Of a stretch of DNA of 6,989 nt, positions 1-5,985 are shown in pieces (within the stretch, counting starts at the first letter, position 1; each line of letters starts with the position of its first letter). The DNA is from Acidobacteriota bacterium. GTDB lineage: Bacteria; Acidobacteriota; Vicinamibacteria; Vicinamibacterales; CAVVIG01. Made by a program: the position numbers and the translations under genes. The stretch is from positions 14,399-21,387 of the forward strand of contig QHWF01000087.1 in NCBI GenBank assembly GCA_003222455.1, in the 5' to 3' direction. The notes below the pieces were generated by a model that worked only from the letters and a program-made list of their open reading frames with translations, made no database searches and was not told where the DNA came from.

Positions 1-582
1 GCCGAAGGCCACTACCGCGTCGGCTGGCATGCTCTTGCCAGTATCATGCAGTACGTTGTCTCGCTCTACGTCGGGATCCGAAATGTGCCGTCGTATGCCG
101 CAATTGTCGTGGTGCTGATCGTGCTCCTCGTTCGCGGGACGCCTCGGGTGCGCCTGTTTGTGTTGTGGATTCTGATTACGCTGCTACCAGTATCGTTCTT
201 CGCATGGGGGAACGCGGGCCGATATCTGTATCTGCCGGCGGCGGGCTTCGCGCTGCTCCTGGCCGAAGGCGTGCGCGCGCTGCACGGATGGTGCGTTCGA
301 TTCCTGGGATCGCGAGTGGCCGTGGGTCTTGCGGCGGGCCTCGTCGCCGCCCTCGCTGCCCGCTTCATCGTATTTGCCGAGAAGGAATCGAGGACGTTCC
401 AGGCGCGCACCGTGCCGTCGGAACGCTATGTGTCTGCCGTCAGGAAAGCCTCGCCCGTGCCGCCAGTCGACCACATCCTCGTCCTCGATCGCGAGACGAT
501 CCGGCTCGTTCCCGAGCGAGTGCGGGACCTGGCAGCACGGGTCGCCTACTGCATGGCGCCGGTGCACGTCGTCGAGCGCTGA
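1..582 (+). CDS. C-terminal part of a polytopic membrane protein (5' partial), GT-C-like
   Basis: The frame is open from the first base and ends at TGA 580-582, so the window holds the last 193 codons of a gene that starts upstream. The first in-frame ATG (46) has no Shine-Dalgarno sequence and is probably internal. Hydrophobic segments lie near visible residues 30-45, 52-69, 76-91 and 106-126, followed by a soluble tail of about 65 residues. The motif RYLYLP (residues 74-79) followed by a hydrophobic stretch resembles the late membrane segments of large bacterial membrane proteins related to GT-C glycosyltransferases and often fused to TPRs. That resemblance is from memory of the family, and the catalytic N-terminal half is not visible. 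I infer an integral membrane protein; a glycosyltransferase role is only a possibility. It converges on the NHL gene, from which hairpins separate it. Confidence 0.75.
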   Translation, partial: AEGHYRVGWHALASIMQYVVSLYVGIRNVPSYAAIVVVLIVLLVRGTPRVRLFVLWILITLLPVSFFAWGNAGRYLYLPAAGFALLLAEGVRALHGWCVRFLGSRVAVGLAAGLVAALAARFIVFAEKESRTFQARTVPSERYVSAVRKASPVPPVDHILVLDRETIRLVPERVRDLAARVAYCMAPVHVVER

Positions 583-630
583 GACGGCAGGACGGGCCGG
601 ACGCGGAACGCGACGGAAGCGCCTGCGGCC

Positions 631-668
631 GCGCTTCGCCGCGGCCAAGCAACGCCGCGGCGAAGCGT
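631..668. repeat. Perfect 13-bp inverted repeat (terminator-like hairpin)
   Basis: CGCTTCGCCGCGG at 632-644 is exactly complementary to 655-667, with a 10-nt loop (645-654). An extra G-U pair is possible at 631/668 in RNA. It lies 49 bases past the stop of the membrane protein gene and is the first of three inverted repeats in the convergent spacer. There is no T-run after either arm, so a classical intrinsic terminator is not proven. A stable transcript-end structure serving either strand is the simplest reading. Confidence 0.6.
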
Positions 669-680
669 CAGCGTCAGTTC

Positions 681-704
681 GCGCTGGGGGGTGGGCCCCA
701 GCGC
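681..704. repeat. Perfect 9-bp inverted repeat (terminator-like hairpin)
   Basis: GCGCTGGGG at 681-689 pairs perfectly with CCCCAGCGC at 696-704 across a 6-nt loop. It is the second hairpin in the convergent spacer, 13 bases after the previous one. A very GC-rich stem suits a bidirectional transcription stop between converging genes, but no T-tract follows on either strand. Confidence 0.55.
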
Positions 705-716
705 CAGTGCAGAAAA

Positions 717-789
717 GATGGGCAGGACAGCGGGATGGGACCGACTAAATTCCCATCCTGTCCATCCTGACGATCCTGCGCATCCAGCC
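717..789. repeat. 9-bp-periodic repeat forming an imperfect hairpin
   Basis: Four consecutive 9-mers start at 754, 763, 772 and 781: CATCCTGTC, CATCCTGAC, GATCCTGCG and CATCCAGCC. The left arm (717-740) carries a degenerate reverse complement of the same motif. It pairs perfectly over 733-740/751-758 around a 10-nt loop, then imperfectly out to about 775. The array stops two bases short of the stop codon of the minus-strand NHL gene. It may serve as a terminator or be a dispersed intergenic repeat; the architecture is seen directly, the role is inferred. Confidence 0.6.
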
Positions 790-791
790 CG

Positions 792-1904
792 CTATTGTCC
801 GGCCGTCGACGTCTTTACCGCTTGCGGCTTCAGCGTCAGCTTCTGCACGCGCCAGTTCAGGAGCTCGGCGACATACAGTTCGTTTTCAGACGGACACGCG
901 ATTTCGTGGATCCAGCCGAACTGCTTCGCCTGGTGACCGGACTTGCCGAGCACGCCGAGCACCTTGCCGTCGAGCGAGAGCTTGTACACCCGGCCGGGAA
1001 ACGCGTCGGAGCTGTAGAGGAACTGCGTGCCTGCGGTGTTGGGGGGCGTGATGCAGAGGGCCCACGGCGCGCCCGACTGCGCCACGGCCTGTTCGCCCGT
1101 CGGAGTGGCGCCCATCCAGGGCTTCGCGTCGGGCGGGATCGGCACGTCGATCTTGATCTCCCGCACGAACTGATTGGTCTTCGGATCGATCACCTGGATG
1201 CGCCGATTGCCGCGATCGCCGACGTAAATGAACCCCTTGGCGTCGTTCGCAATCGTGTGCGGCGTACTCAGCTCACCGGGTTTCGTGCGGCCCGGTTCGC
1301 CCATCGACGCCACCCAGTCACCGTCCTTCGTGAATTTTGCGACGCGCGAATTGATATAGCCGTCGCTGATGTAGATGTTGCCGTCGGCGTCCCAGGCGAC
1401 GTCGGTCGGCTGCCGGAACTGGCCGTTCACCGGCGGCCGCGGCGGTGTCACGCGCTCCCACGGCTCCGCTTTGTCCGACGCTTCCTTCTTGCGTCCGAAC
1501 ACCATCGTCACGCGGCCTTCCGGGTTGAACCGGACGATCATGTCCGAGCCTTTGTCGACGGCCCACAGGTTGTCGTCCTTGTCGAAGCGCACGGTGTGGG
1601 CGTACGACCAGGCATACAGACCTTTGCCGACCTCGTGCAGAAACTTGCCGGTCTTGTCGAACAACAGCACCTGCGCGGCAGTCGCGCCATATGCGGGACC
1701 GTTCGCGCTGTTGCCGCGCGAGAAGACGGCAATCTCACCCTTCGAGTTGACGGCGACGCCCGACGCTTCGCCGAAGTTCATGTCGGCGGGCAGCTTCAGG
1801 AACGTGACGTTGCCGTCGAACGGGATTTCAGGGACCGATGGCTGGGCGAACCCGGGCACCGCGGTCCCCAACAGCGCCATGAACACGAGCGTGATGCGTT
1901 TCAT
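792..1904 (-). CDS. Secreted NHL-repeat protein, peptidyl-alpha-hydroxyglycine alpha-amidating lyase (PAL)-like
   Basis: This 370-residue protein starts at the ATG at 1904, preceded five bases away by GGAGGAGG. The frame extends further upstream, but only without a ribosome site. Residues 1-20 form a signal peptide with a likely cut after GFA, so the product is exported. The rest forms about six NHL blades (roughly 46-91, 98-137, 161-203, 210-250, 277-321, 326-357), the fold of PAL, which cleaves peptidyl-alpha-hydroxyglycine to peptide amide plus glyoxylate. Segments QPTDVA, SDGYINSR, STPH and FVREIKI match the order and wording of the animal PAL core as I recall it. By position H103, H216 and H333 correspond to its zinc ligands, and R63 and Y183 to its catalytic Arg and Tyr. 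No hydroxylating (PHM) partner is visible, so the physiological substrate is unknown. A non-catalytic NHL propeller is the alternative. Confidence 0.85.
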   Translation of the reverse strand: MKRITLVFMALLGTAVPGFAQPSVPEIPFDGNVTFLKLPADMNFGEASGVAVNSKGEIAVFSRGNSANGPAYGATAAQVLLFDKTGKFLHEVGKGLYAWSYAHTVRFDKDDNLWAVDKGSDMIVRFNPEGRVTMVFGRKKEASDKAEPWERVTPPRPPVNGQFRQPTDVAWDADGNIYISDGYINSRVAKFTKDGDWVASMGEPGRTKPGELSTPHTIANDAKGFIYVGDRGNRRIQVIDPKTNQFVREIKIDVPIPPDAKPWMGATPTGEQAVAQSGAPWALCITPPNTAGTQFLYSSDAFPGRVYKLSLDGKVLGVLGKSGHQAKQFGWIHEIACPSENELYVAELLNWRVQKLTLKPQAVKTSTAGQ

Positions 1905-1909
1905 CCGAT

Positions 1910-1917
1910 CCTCCTCC
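1910..1917 (-). promoter_or_regulatory. Shine-Dalgarno of the PAL-like gene, fixes its start
   Basis: On the minus strand GGAGGAGG lies five bases before the ATG at 1904. It places the start directly before the signal peptide and excludes the 67-codon upstream extension of the same frame. Confidence 0.8.
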
Positions 1918-1937
1918 GGGGGTTGCTGAGCGGAGAA

Positions 1938-1965
1938 TCTATACTGGATCGCGTCGCAAGTCGAT
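1938..1965 (-). promoter_or_regulatory. Candidate sigma70-type promoter for the PAL-like gene
   Basis: Read on the minus strand, TATAGA (1938-1943) is a good -10 hexamer in otherwise GC-rich DNA. A weak -35 (ATCGAC, 1960-1965) lies 16 bases upstream. Transcription would begin near 1931 and give a leader of about 27 bases that contains the ribosome site. The -35 is poor, so the assignment rests mainly on the -10 and its position. Confidence 0.35.
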
Positions 1966-2096
1966 TGTCGCCTGAGCCAGCCTGGCCGGATCTTCTGGCC
2001 ATTAGTTTGTAGCCTCTTCAGGCACCACGAAGACGCGCTGACGTTCGCCGGCTCCGGCGTCCTGGCGATGGTCTTGCAACGTTGGCGGGCCGTAAC

Positions 2097-2102
2097 AGGA
2101 GG
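2097..2102 (+). promoter_or_regulatory. Shine-Dalgarno of the BON-LysM gene
   Basis: A perfect AGGAGG sits five bases before the ATG at 2108. This fixes the start and suggests strong translation. Confidence 0.8.
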
Positions 2103-2107
2103 CAACC

Positions 2108-2503
2108 ATGGAACTGCGAGGCCGGTACAAGTACGCGATCGACACTGCGAAGAGCTTCGGGATGGACGGCTCAGCCGAAGAACGCGACGGCAAGCTGTAT
2201 TTCAAGGGCACCGTTCAGACCCAGGAGCAAGCCAACAAGATCTGGGATGCCATCAAAACGATCCCCACATGGCAGCAGGACGTCGTCGCCGACATCAAGG
2301 CGGTCGGGGGCGGCGCAGCGGCTCCCGGTGCGACGACTTACACCGTCAAGCCTGGCGACACGTTGAGCAAGATCGCGAGGGAGCAGCTTGGCAGCGCGAA
2401 CGCGTATATGGACATTTTCAGCGCGAATCGCGATCAGCTGTCCGATCCGGATAAAATCAAGCCTGGCCAGACGCTCAAGATTCCGCAGGTCGCTCGCAAG
2501 TAA
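2108..2503 (+). CDS. BON-LysM domain protein, Kbp (YgaU)-like
   Basis: The protein has 131 residues and a perfect AGGAGG five bases before its ATG. Residues about 12-64 look like a BON domain (GKLYFKGTV, then a helix and a V-rich strand). A Gly/Ala linker (67-75) leads to a C-terminal LysM (77-126) with YTVKPGDTLSKIA, SANAYMDIFSANRD and DPDKIKPGQTLKIP. Domain order, size and wording match E. coli Kbp/YgaU (149 residues), a cytoplasmic K+-binding protein. There is no signal peptide or lipobox, which fits a cytoplasmic product rather than a wall-binding LysM protein. It is divergent from the PAL-like gene, sharing the 203-bp region 1905-2107, and is followed by a hairpin. K+ binding is inferred from the family; a generic LysM protein of unknown role is the alternative. 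Confidence 0.85.
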   Translation: MELRGRYKYAIDTAKSFGMDGSAEERDGKLYFKGTVQTQEQANKIWDAIKTIPTWQQDVVADIKAVGGGAAAPGATTYTVKPGDTLSKIAREQLGSANAYMDIFSANRDQLSDPDKIKPGQTLKIPQVARK

Positions 2504-2510
2504 ATCGGCC

Positions 2511-2554
2511 GCTCGTTCGGCGGGTCCATCCGGCGATCGACCCGCCGAAGGAGC
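2511..2554 (+). terminator. Strong hairpin downstream of the BON-LysM gene
   Basis: TTCGGCGGGTC (2516-2526) and GACCCGCCGAA (2539-2549) form a perfect 11-bp stem with a 12-nt loop. After one mismatch, four more pairs (2511-2514/2551-2554) extend it. It begins eight bases past the TAA at 2501-2503, where a terminator is expected. No T-run follows, so it could instead be an mRNA 3'-end stabiliser or a partial attenuator before the CDF gene. Confidence 0.5.
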
Positions 2555-2637
2555 GCTCTCACGACACGAGCCTACTCATCTTCCAGAGCCTCGGCGTCGA
2601 TCTGCCGAGTTACGGCACCGCTGAGTATGGTTGCGAT

Positions 2638-3588
2638 ATGGCAGCCCACACCCATCAGCACCGTCATTCTCAGGATTCCACGCATGTCTCGTCCGGCACG
2701 ATGGCCGCGGCCGTGGCGCTCACGCTGGGATTCGTCGTGGCCGAAGCGGTTGCAGGGTACATTGGCCGCAGCCTCGCCTTGTTATCCGATGCGGGCCACA
2801 ACCTGGCCGATGTGGCGGCACTGGGCCTGAGCTGGTACGGCCTGTCGATCGCCCGCAAGCCGTCGCATCACGGCATGACGTACGGGTATCACCGCGTCGC
2901 GGTGATCGCCGCGCTCGTCAATGCGATATCGCTCGCCGTCATTGCGCTCTGGATCGCATGGGAGGCGGTCGCGCGTCTTCGCCTCCCCGAGCCGCCAAAC
3001 GGCTGGCTCATGATCGGCATCGCCCTCACCGGTGTCGTCATCAACGTTGTCATCGGCGTGCGGCTTCACGAGGCCTCCAAGGACGATATGAACGTGCGGA
3101 GCGCGTACGTCCACATGATGGGCGACGCGGTCGCGGCGTTCGGCGTCGTGATCGCGGGCGTGGTTGTGGCTGTCACGGGCAGTGTGGCAGCCGATCCGAT
3201 TGTGTCGATGCTGATCGCCGTGTTCATTCTGTGGAGCAGCTTCGGCGTTCTCCGCGAGAGCGCGACGGTTCTGCTCGAAGGCACGCCGCCCGGCACCGAC
3301 ATGCCCGGCGTCATTGCCGCGATCAAGGCGGTGGCGGGGGTACTCGACGTCCACGATCTCCACGTGTGGATGGTCGGTCCGGGCGTCGTGGCGTGCAGCT
3401 GTCACATCGTGGTGGCCGAACAGAGCATCCGGGAGGGACAGCAGGTCGTGCGGGAGGTGGTCCGCGACATTGAACGGAGTTTTCACATCACGCACACGAC
3501 GGTGCAGGTAGAGGTGGAAGGATGCGAGCCCAATGATTTGTACTGTGGGAAGCCGCAGTCGCCTGAACACTCGTATCATCGCGACTGA
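2638..3588 (+). CDS. Cation diffusion facilitator (CDF) transporter, predicted Zn2+ exporter
   Basis: This 316-residue protein is of normal CDF length and would sit in the inner membrane, exporting divalent metal, most likely Zn2+, in exchange for protons. A His-rich N-terminus (H4, H6, H8, H10) precedes about six membrane segments (near 22-42, 46-66, 88-110, 122-141, 157-180, 187-205). Membrane segments 2 and 5 each contain HxxxD: H54/D58 within LSDAGHNLAD and H159/D163 within HMMGD. This HD-HD site is typical of Zn-selecting CzcD/ZitB/ZnT-type members. The cytoplasmic C-terminal domain contains HDLHVW (239-244), ACSCH (252-256) and a tail with C296, C303, H311 and H314. The ATG at 2638 is the first usable start, but its ribosome site is weak. 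It lies 134 bp after the BON-LysM gene, beyond a hairpin. I see no metal-sensing regulator or riboswitch. Confidence 0.93.
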   Translation: MAAHTHQHRHSQDSTHVSSGTMAAAVALTLGFVVAEAVAGYIGRSLALLSDAGHNLADVAALGLSWYGLSIARKPSHHGMTYGYHRVAVIAALVNAISLAVIALWIAWEAVARLRLPEPPNGWLMIGIALTGVVINVVIGVRLHEASKDDMNVRSAYVHMMGDAVAAFGVVIAGVVVAVTGSVAADPIVSMLIAVFILWSSFGVLRESATVLLEGTPPGTDMPGVIAAIKAVAGVLDVHDLHVWMVGPGVVACSCHIVVAEQSIREGQQVVREVVRDIERSFHITHTTVQVEVEGCEPNDLYCGKPQSPEHSYHRD

Positions 3589-3693
3589 GCGCTGCGCCGA
3601 TCGACCCACCCGCCTCGTTGATTCCATCGCGCGCCACGCCAACGCCCGAATCGTCCAGGAGCGCATCCGACTAACCGCCACAGGTACGACATT

Positions 3694-3762
3694 CAACGCA
3701 GAAACCGCAGAACTCGCAGAACAAAACCGGTTTTCTCTGCGGGTTCGGCGAGTTCTGCGTTG
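3694..3762. repeat. Long 9-bp-periodic inverted repeat (hairpin)
   Basis: The left arm contains three 9-mers starting at 3697, 3706 and 3715: CGCAGAAAC, CGCAGAACT and CGCAGAACA. The right arm (3734-3760) carries their complement with the same 9-base step. Arms pair 3694-3720 with 3736-3762 with about three mismatches and one G-U. The tip includes the perfect palindrome AAAACCGGTTTT (3723-3734). It begins about 105 bases after the CDF stop, so it could terminate that transcript. The repeat-of-repeats design suggests a dispersed intergenic element. Confidence 0.65.
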
Positions 3763-3962
3763 ATCGTGTGCGGCCTCAGCGTTCAATTCGTGTCGAGCGG
3801 CTCAACAATAATACGCCACGCGTTCTCTCGACATCCTTCCGATCCGCCCGCTGCGCGGCCTTTCCCTATTGCAGCGCCCCTCACCATCCGACATGAGTGT
3901 CAGCGGAACGTCAGACTTGTGATCGCTGTCCTGGCGATCGCCGGACTCTGACGCCACCGCCG

Positions 3963-4014
3963 CCTCCGCAAGTTTCAGGCCTCCGCACGATTTTGCAGGC
4001 ATTTGCACGGATTC
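3963..4014 (+). repeat. Short imperfect direct repeat upstream of the peptidase gene
   Basis: CCTCCGCA occurs at 3963-3970 and 3980-3987, and a third, looser copy (CATTTGCACGGATT) starts at 4000. The steps are 17 and 20 bases. It lies 50-100 bases before the peptidase start, where an operator could sit, but the copies are short and diverged and chance is possible. Confidence 0.3.
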
Positions 4015-4053
4015 GCGACGACCAGCGACGTGTTCGCCAACGAAACTCGTCAC

Positions 4054-4059
4054 AAGGAG
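4054..4059 (+). promoter_or_regulatory. Shine-Dalgarno supporting the GTG start of the S8 peptidase
   Basis: AAGGAG lies seven bases before GTG 4067. The in-frame ATGs at 4115 and 4118 would also leave a signal peptide but have no comparable site, so GTG is preferred. Confidence 0.65.
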
Positions 4060-4066
4060 CTGCAGC

Positions 4067-5833
4067 GTGGCCTCAACCCGGCACAATGTGATCCAAACGC
4101 GCGCTTCCCGATCCATGATGCACTATGCGTTCGCCCTTGCACTCCTTCTCTGGGGATCGACTCAGAGGGCGATTGCTGACGAATCGCATCCGAAGCTCGA
4201 TCCGGCAGTCAGTTTCGCCCTGGCGCAGGCGACAGACACGAGCACGGTGCAAGTGATTGTCGAAGCAGGCCCGGGGAAGTACGCCGCCGTGCGCGCCAAG
4301 GTTCTCGCCACTGGCAAACCGATCAGTGCCGAGCACAAGTTCATCAACGCGCTGACTGTGAAATTAAAAAAATCGGATATCAGTTCGCTCGAATCAGACC
4401 CCACGGTCGCGCATATCTCGCTTGACCACGTCGTGCGTTCGACGGCGGCGGCACCACCGCCGCCACCACCACCTCCGGTCAGCAAGCCGATCGACGACGT
4501 GATGCTCGCGACGCTCGGTCTGACGAATTCCCCCATCACCGGCAAAGGCGTCGGCGTGGCGGTGATCGATTCAGGACTGCAGCCGGCCACCGAGCTGCCG
4601 GCCTTCGCGTTCTTCGACTTCACGACAACGACCAACGGCGGTGCCAATGATGACTACGGTCACGGCACTTTTATCGCGGGGCTGATTCGTGCCAATGCGC
4701 CTCCAACGAACAACCCGATCGGCGGGATGGTCGGCGTCTCACCGGGCGTGCGTCTCGTCAGCATGAAGGTGCTGGACGGGACGGGTCAGGGTTACACCAG
4801 CACCGTGTTGACAGCCCTCGAGACCGTGCTGAACAATCAGGCCAGCCTCGCCATCGATGTCATAAATCTGTCGCTCGGTCATCCGATCACCGAGCCCGGG
4901 GTCGTCGATCCGCTCGTGCAGGCGGTGGAAGCCCTCAGCCGCAAACGCATCGTCCTGGTGGTCGCCGCTGGCAATTGGGGACGGAATCCGACGACCGGTC
5001 TTCCCGCGTACGCGGGCATCACGTCGCCGGGCAACGCGCCGTCGGCCGTGACGGTCGGTGCGCTCGATACCAAACAGACCGTGACACGAACCGACGATCA
5101 GGTCCCGGTGTATAGTTCGCGGGGACCCACCTGGTACGACGGGGTGGTGAAACCTGATGTCGTCGCCCCCGGGCACAGTCTCGTCTCACTCGCCGCGATC
5201 GGGAGCTCCCTCTACACTCGCTTTCCAGAGGCGCGTGTCGCTGACGGCACCGGCGCAGTCCGATACATGCGTCTCAGCGGCACGAGCATGGCGACCGCTG
5301 TGACCACCGGCGTCGTCGCGTTGCTGATCGAGCAGCATCGTTCAGTGTCCAAGCTGCCGTTGACACCCAATGACGTGAAAGCAGTGCTTCAGTTCACGGC
5401 CATCCCGGTGAATGGCGCCGATGTCTTCACCCGGGGCGCGGGCGCGGTGAACCCGCCTGGCGCACTTGCGGTCGTCGCGGCGCTGACTGGAAACGCGGAT
5501 ACGACGCTGCGATCAACCACCGTCGTGCAGCCGACGACGACAATCGGGTCGGAGACATACACGTGGAACCAGGCGGTCATCTGGGGGCACACGTTCGTAT
5601 ACGGCGACAGCGTCTACGCAAATGAACCTGCATGGGGATCTCTGACAACGTGGGGCTCGGCGGTGATCTGGGGGCACAGCTGGCCAGGTGGTGGTGATCT
5701 TGTTTGGGATTCGGCGGCGACATGGTCCACCACGACGGTCTGGGATCCGATCATCGCCCCGTCCAGCGCCGGGCTCTCATGGCCAGAGCTTGGAGGACAA
5801 GCCGTGATTTGGGGGCACGGTGGGCCGTATTGA
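4067..5833 (+). CDS. Secreted S8 family (subtilisin-like) serine peptidase with W-rich C-terminal repeats
   Basis: This 588-residue protein starts at a GTG supported by AAGGAG seven bases upstream. A signal peptide follows a 16-residue basic N-region (hydrophobic core about 19-30, likely cut after AIA, residue 37). Residues about 60-123 look like an inhibitor I9 propeptide, which aids folding and is cleaved off. An eight-proline run (130-137) links it to the peptidase domain (about 145-470). The full catalytic set is visible: D168 (VIDSG), H199 (GHGT), oxyanion N303 (AAGN) and S407 (GTSMA). An active extracellular endopeptidase is therefore likely; its substrate is unknown. After 470 there is a Thr/Trp-rich tail with AVIWGH at 503-508, 532-537 and 579-584, plus other TW and VW dipeptides. 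No membrane anchor or standard sorting signal ends the protein. It appears to be a single-gene unit. Confidence 0.95.
   Translation: MASTRHNVIQTRASRSMMHYAFALALLLWGSTQRAIADESHPKLDPAVSFALAQATDTSTVQVIVEAGPGKYAAVRAKVLATGKPISAEHKFINALTVKLKKSDISSLESDPTVAHISLDHVVRSTAAAPPPPPPPPVSKPIDDVMLATLGLTNSPITGKGVGVAVIDSGLQPATELPAFAFFDFTTTTNGGANDDYGHGTFIAGLIRANAPPTNNPIGGMVGVSPGVRLVSMKVLDGTGQGYTSTVLTALETVLNNQASLAIDVINLSLGHPITEPGVVDPLVQAVEALSRKRIVLVVAAGNWGRNPTTGLPAYAGITSPGNAPSAVTVGALDTKQTVTRTDDQVPVYSSRGPTWYDGVVKPDVVAPGHSLVSLAAIGSSLYTRFPEARVADGTGAVRYMRLSGTSMATAVTTGVVALLIEQHRSVSKLPLTPNDVKAVLQFTAIPVNGADVFTRGAGAVNPPGALAVVAALTGNADTTLRSTTVVQPTTTIGSETYTWNQAVIWGHTFVYGDSVYANEPAWGSLTTWGSAVIWGHSWPGGGDLVWDSAATWSTTTVWDPIIAPSSAGLSWPELGGQAVIWGHGGPY
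5573..5818 (+). repeat. Three AVIWGH-coding repeats in the peptidase tail
   Basis: Near-identical 18-base units encode AVIWGH at 5573-5590, 5660-5677 and 5801-5818. They differ only at third codon positions, so the constraint appears to be on the protein. Spacings of 87 and 141 bases keep the reading frame. The sequence between units is Trp- and Thr-rich (TWG, VWD, TWS), suggesting a repeated beta-strand surface module. Confidence 0.7.
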
Positions 5834-5985
5834 TTCCAGCGATCTCGTCCTGTTGATGCACACAGACGTGGCGTCAGCCGCCGCGTCGTCACGACTCCGC
5901 AGGCTGTCGATATCTGCGCGTTGCCTGGCAATCAACGACCACTCCGAACGTGCCGCTTACGCATGGTCTCGCGGGCGCATATGTG

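Larger units (their letters stand above)
3589..4066. other. 478-bp non-coding spacer between the CDF and peptidase genes
   Basis: No credible gene was found on either strand. The spacer holds a long periodic hairpin (3694-3762), a small hairpin GATCGC/GCGATC (3921-3926/3934-3939), a short imperfect direct repeat (3963-4014) and the peptidase ribosome site (4054-4059). Stretches 3589-3693 and 3763-3920 show nothing I can name. No convincing -35/-10 pair for the peptidase was found, though its promoter should lie in the downstream half. Confidence 0.6.

Noticed and set aside
795..2012. 405-codon open frame on the plus strand opposite the PAL-like gene
   Set aside because: Antisense shadow in GC-rich DNA: Arg/Asp/Val/His-rich, no recognisable domain, no ribosome site. 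The minus-strand gene has a signal peptide, NHL blades and a strong ribosome site.
1905..2105. 67-codon N-terminal extension of the PAL-like protein from a TTG start
   Set aside because: It would bury the signal peptide inside the protein, and the extension covers the candidate promoter and the strong Shine-Dalgarno.
2590..2609. Small hairpin CTCGGC/GCCGAG before the CDF gene, considered as a metal riboswitch
   Set aside because: Only a six-pair stem; nothing resembling the multi-stem NiCo (czcD) or Mn (yybP-ykoY) riboswitch could be made out.
2782..3786. 334-codon open frame on the minus strand over the CDF gene
   Set aside because: Low-complexity Arg/His/Asp-rich translation with no motif; the plus-strand CDF has clear family motifs.
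3802..4116. 104-codon minus-strand open frame in the spacer before the peptidase
   Set aside because: No domain or credible start, and it overlaps the peptidase ribosome site and N-terminus.
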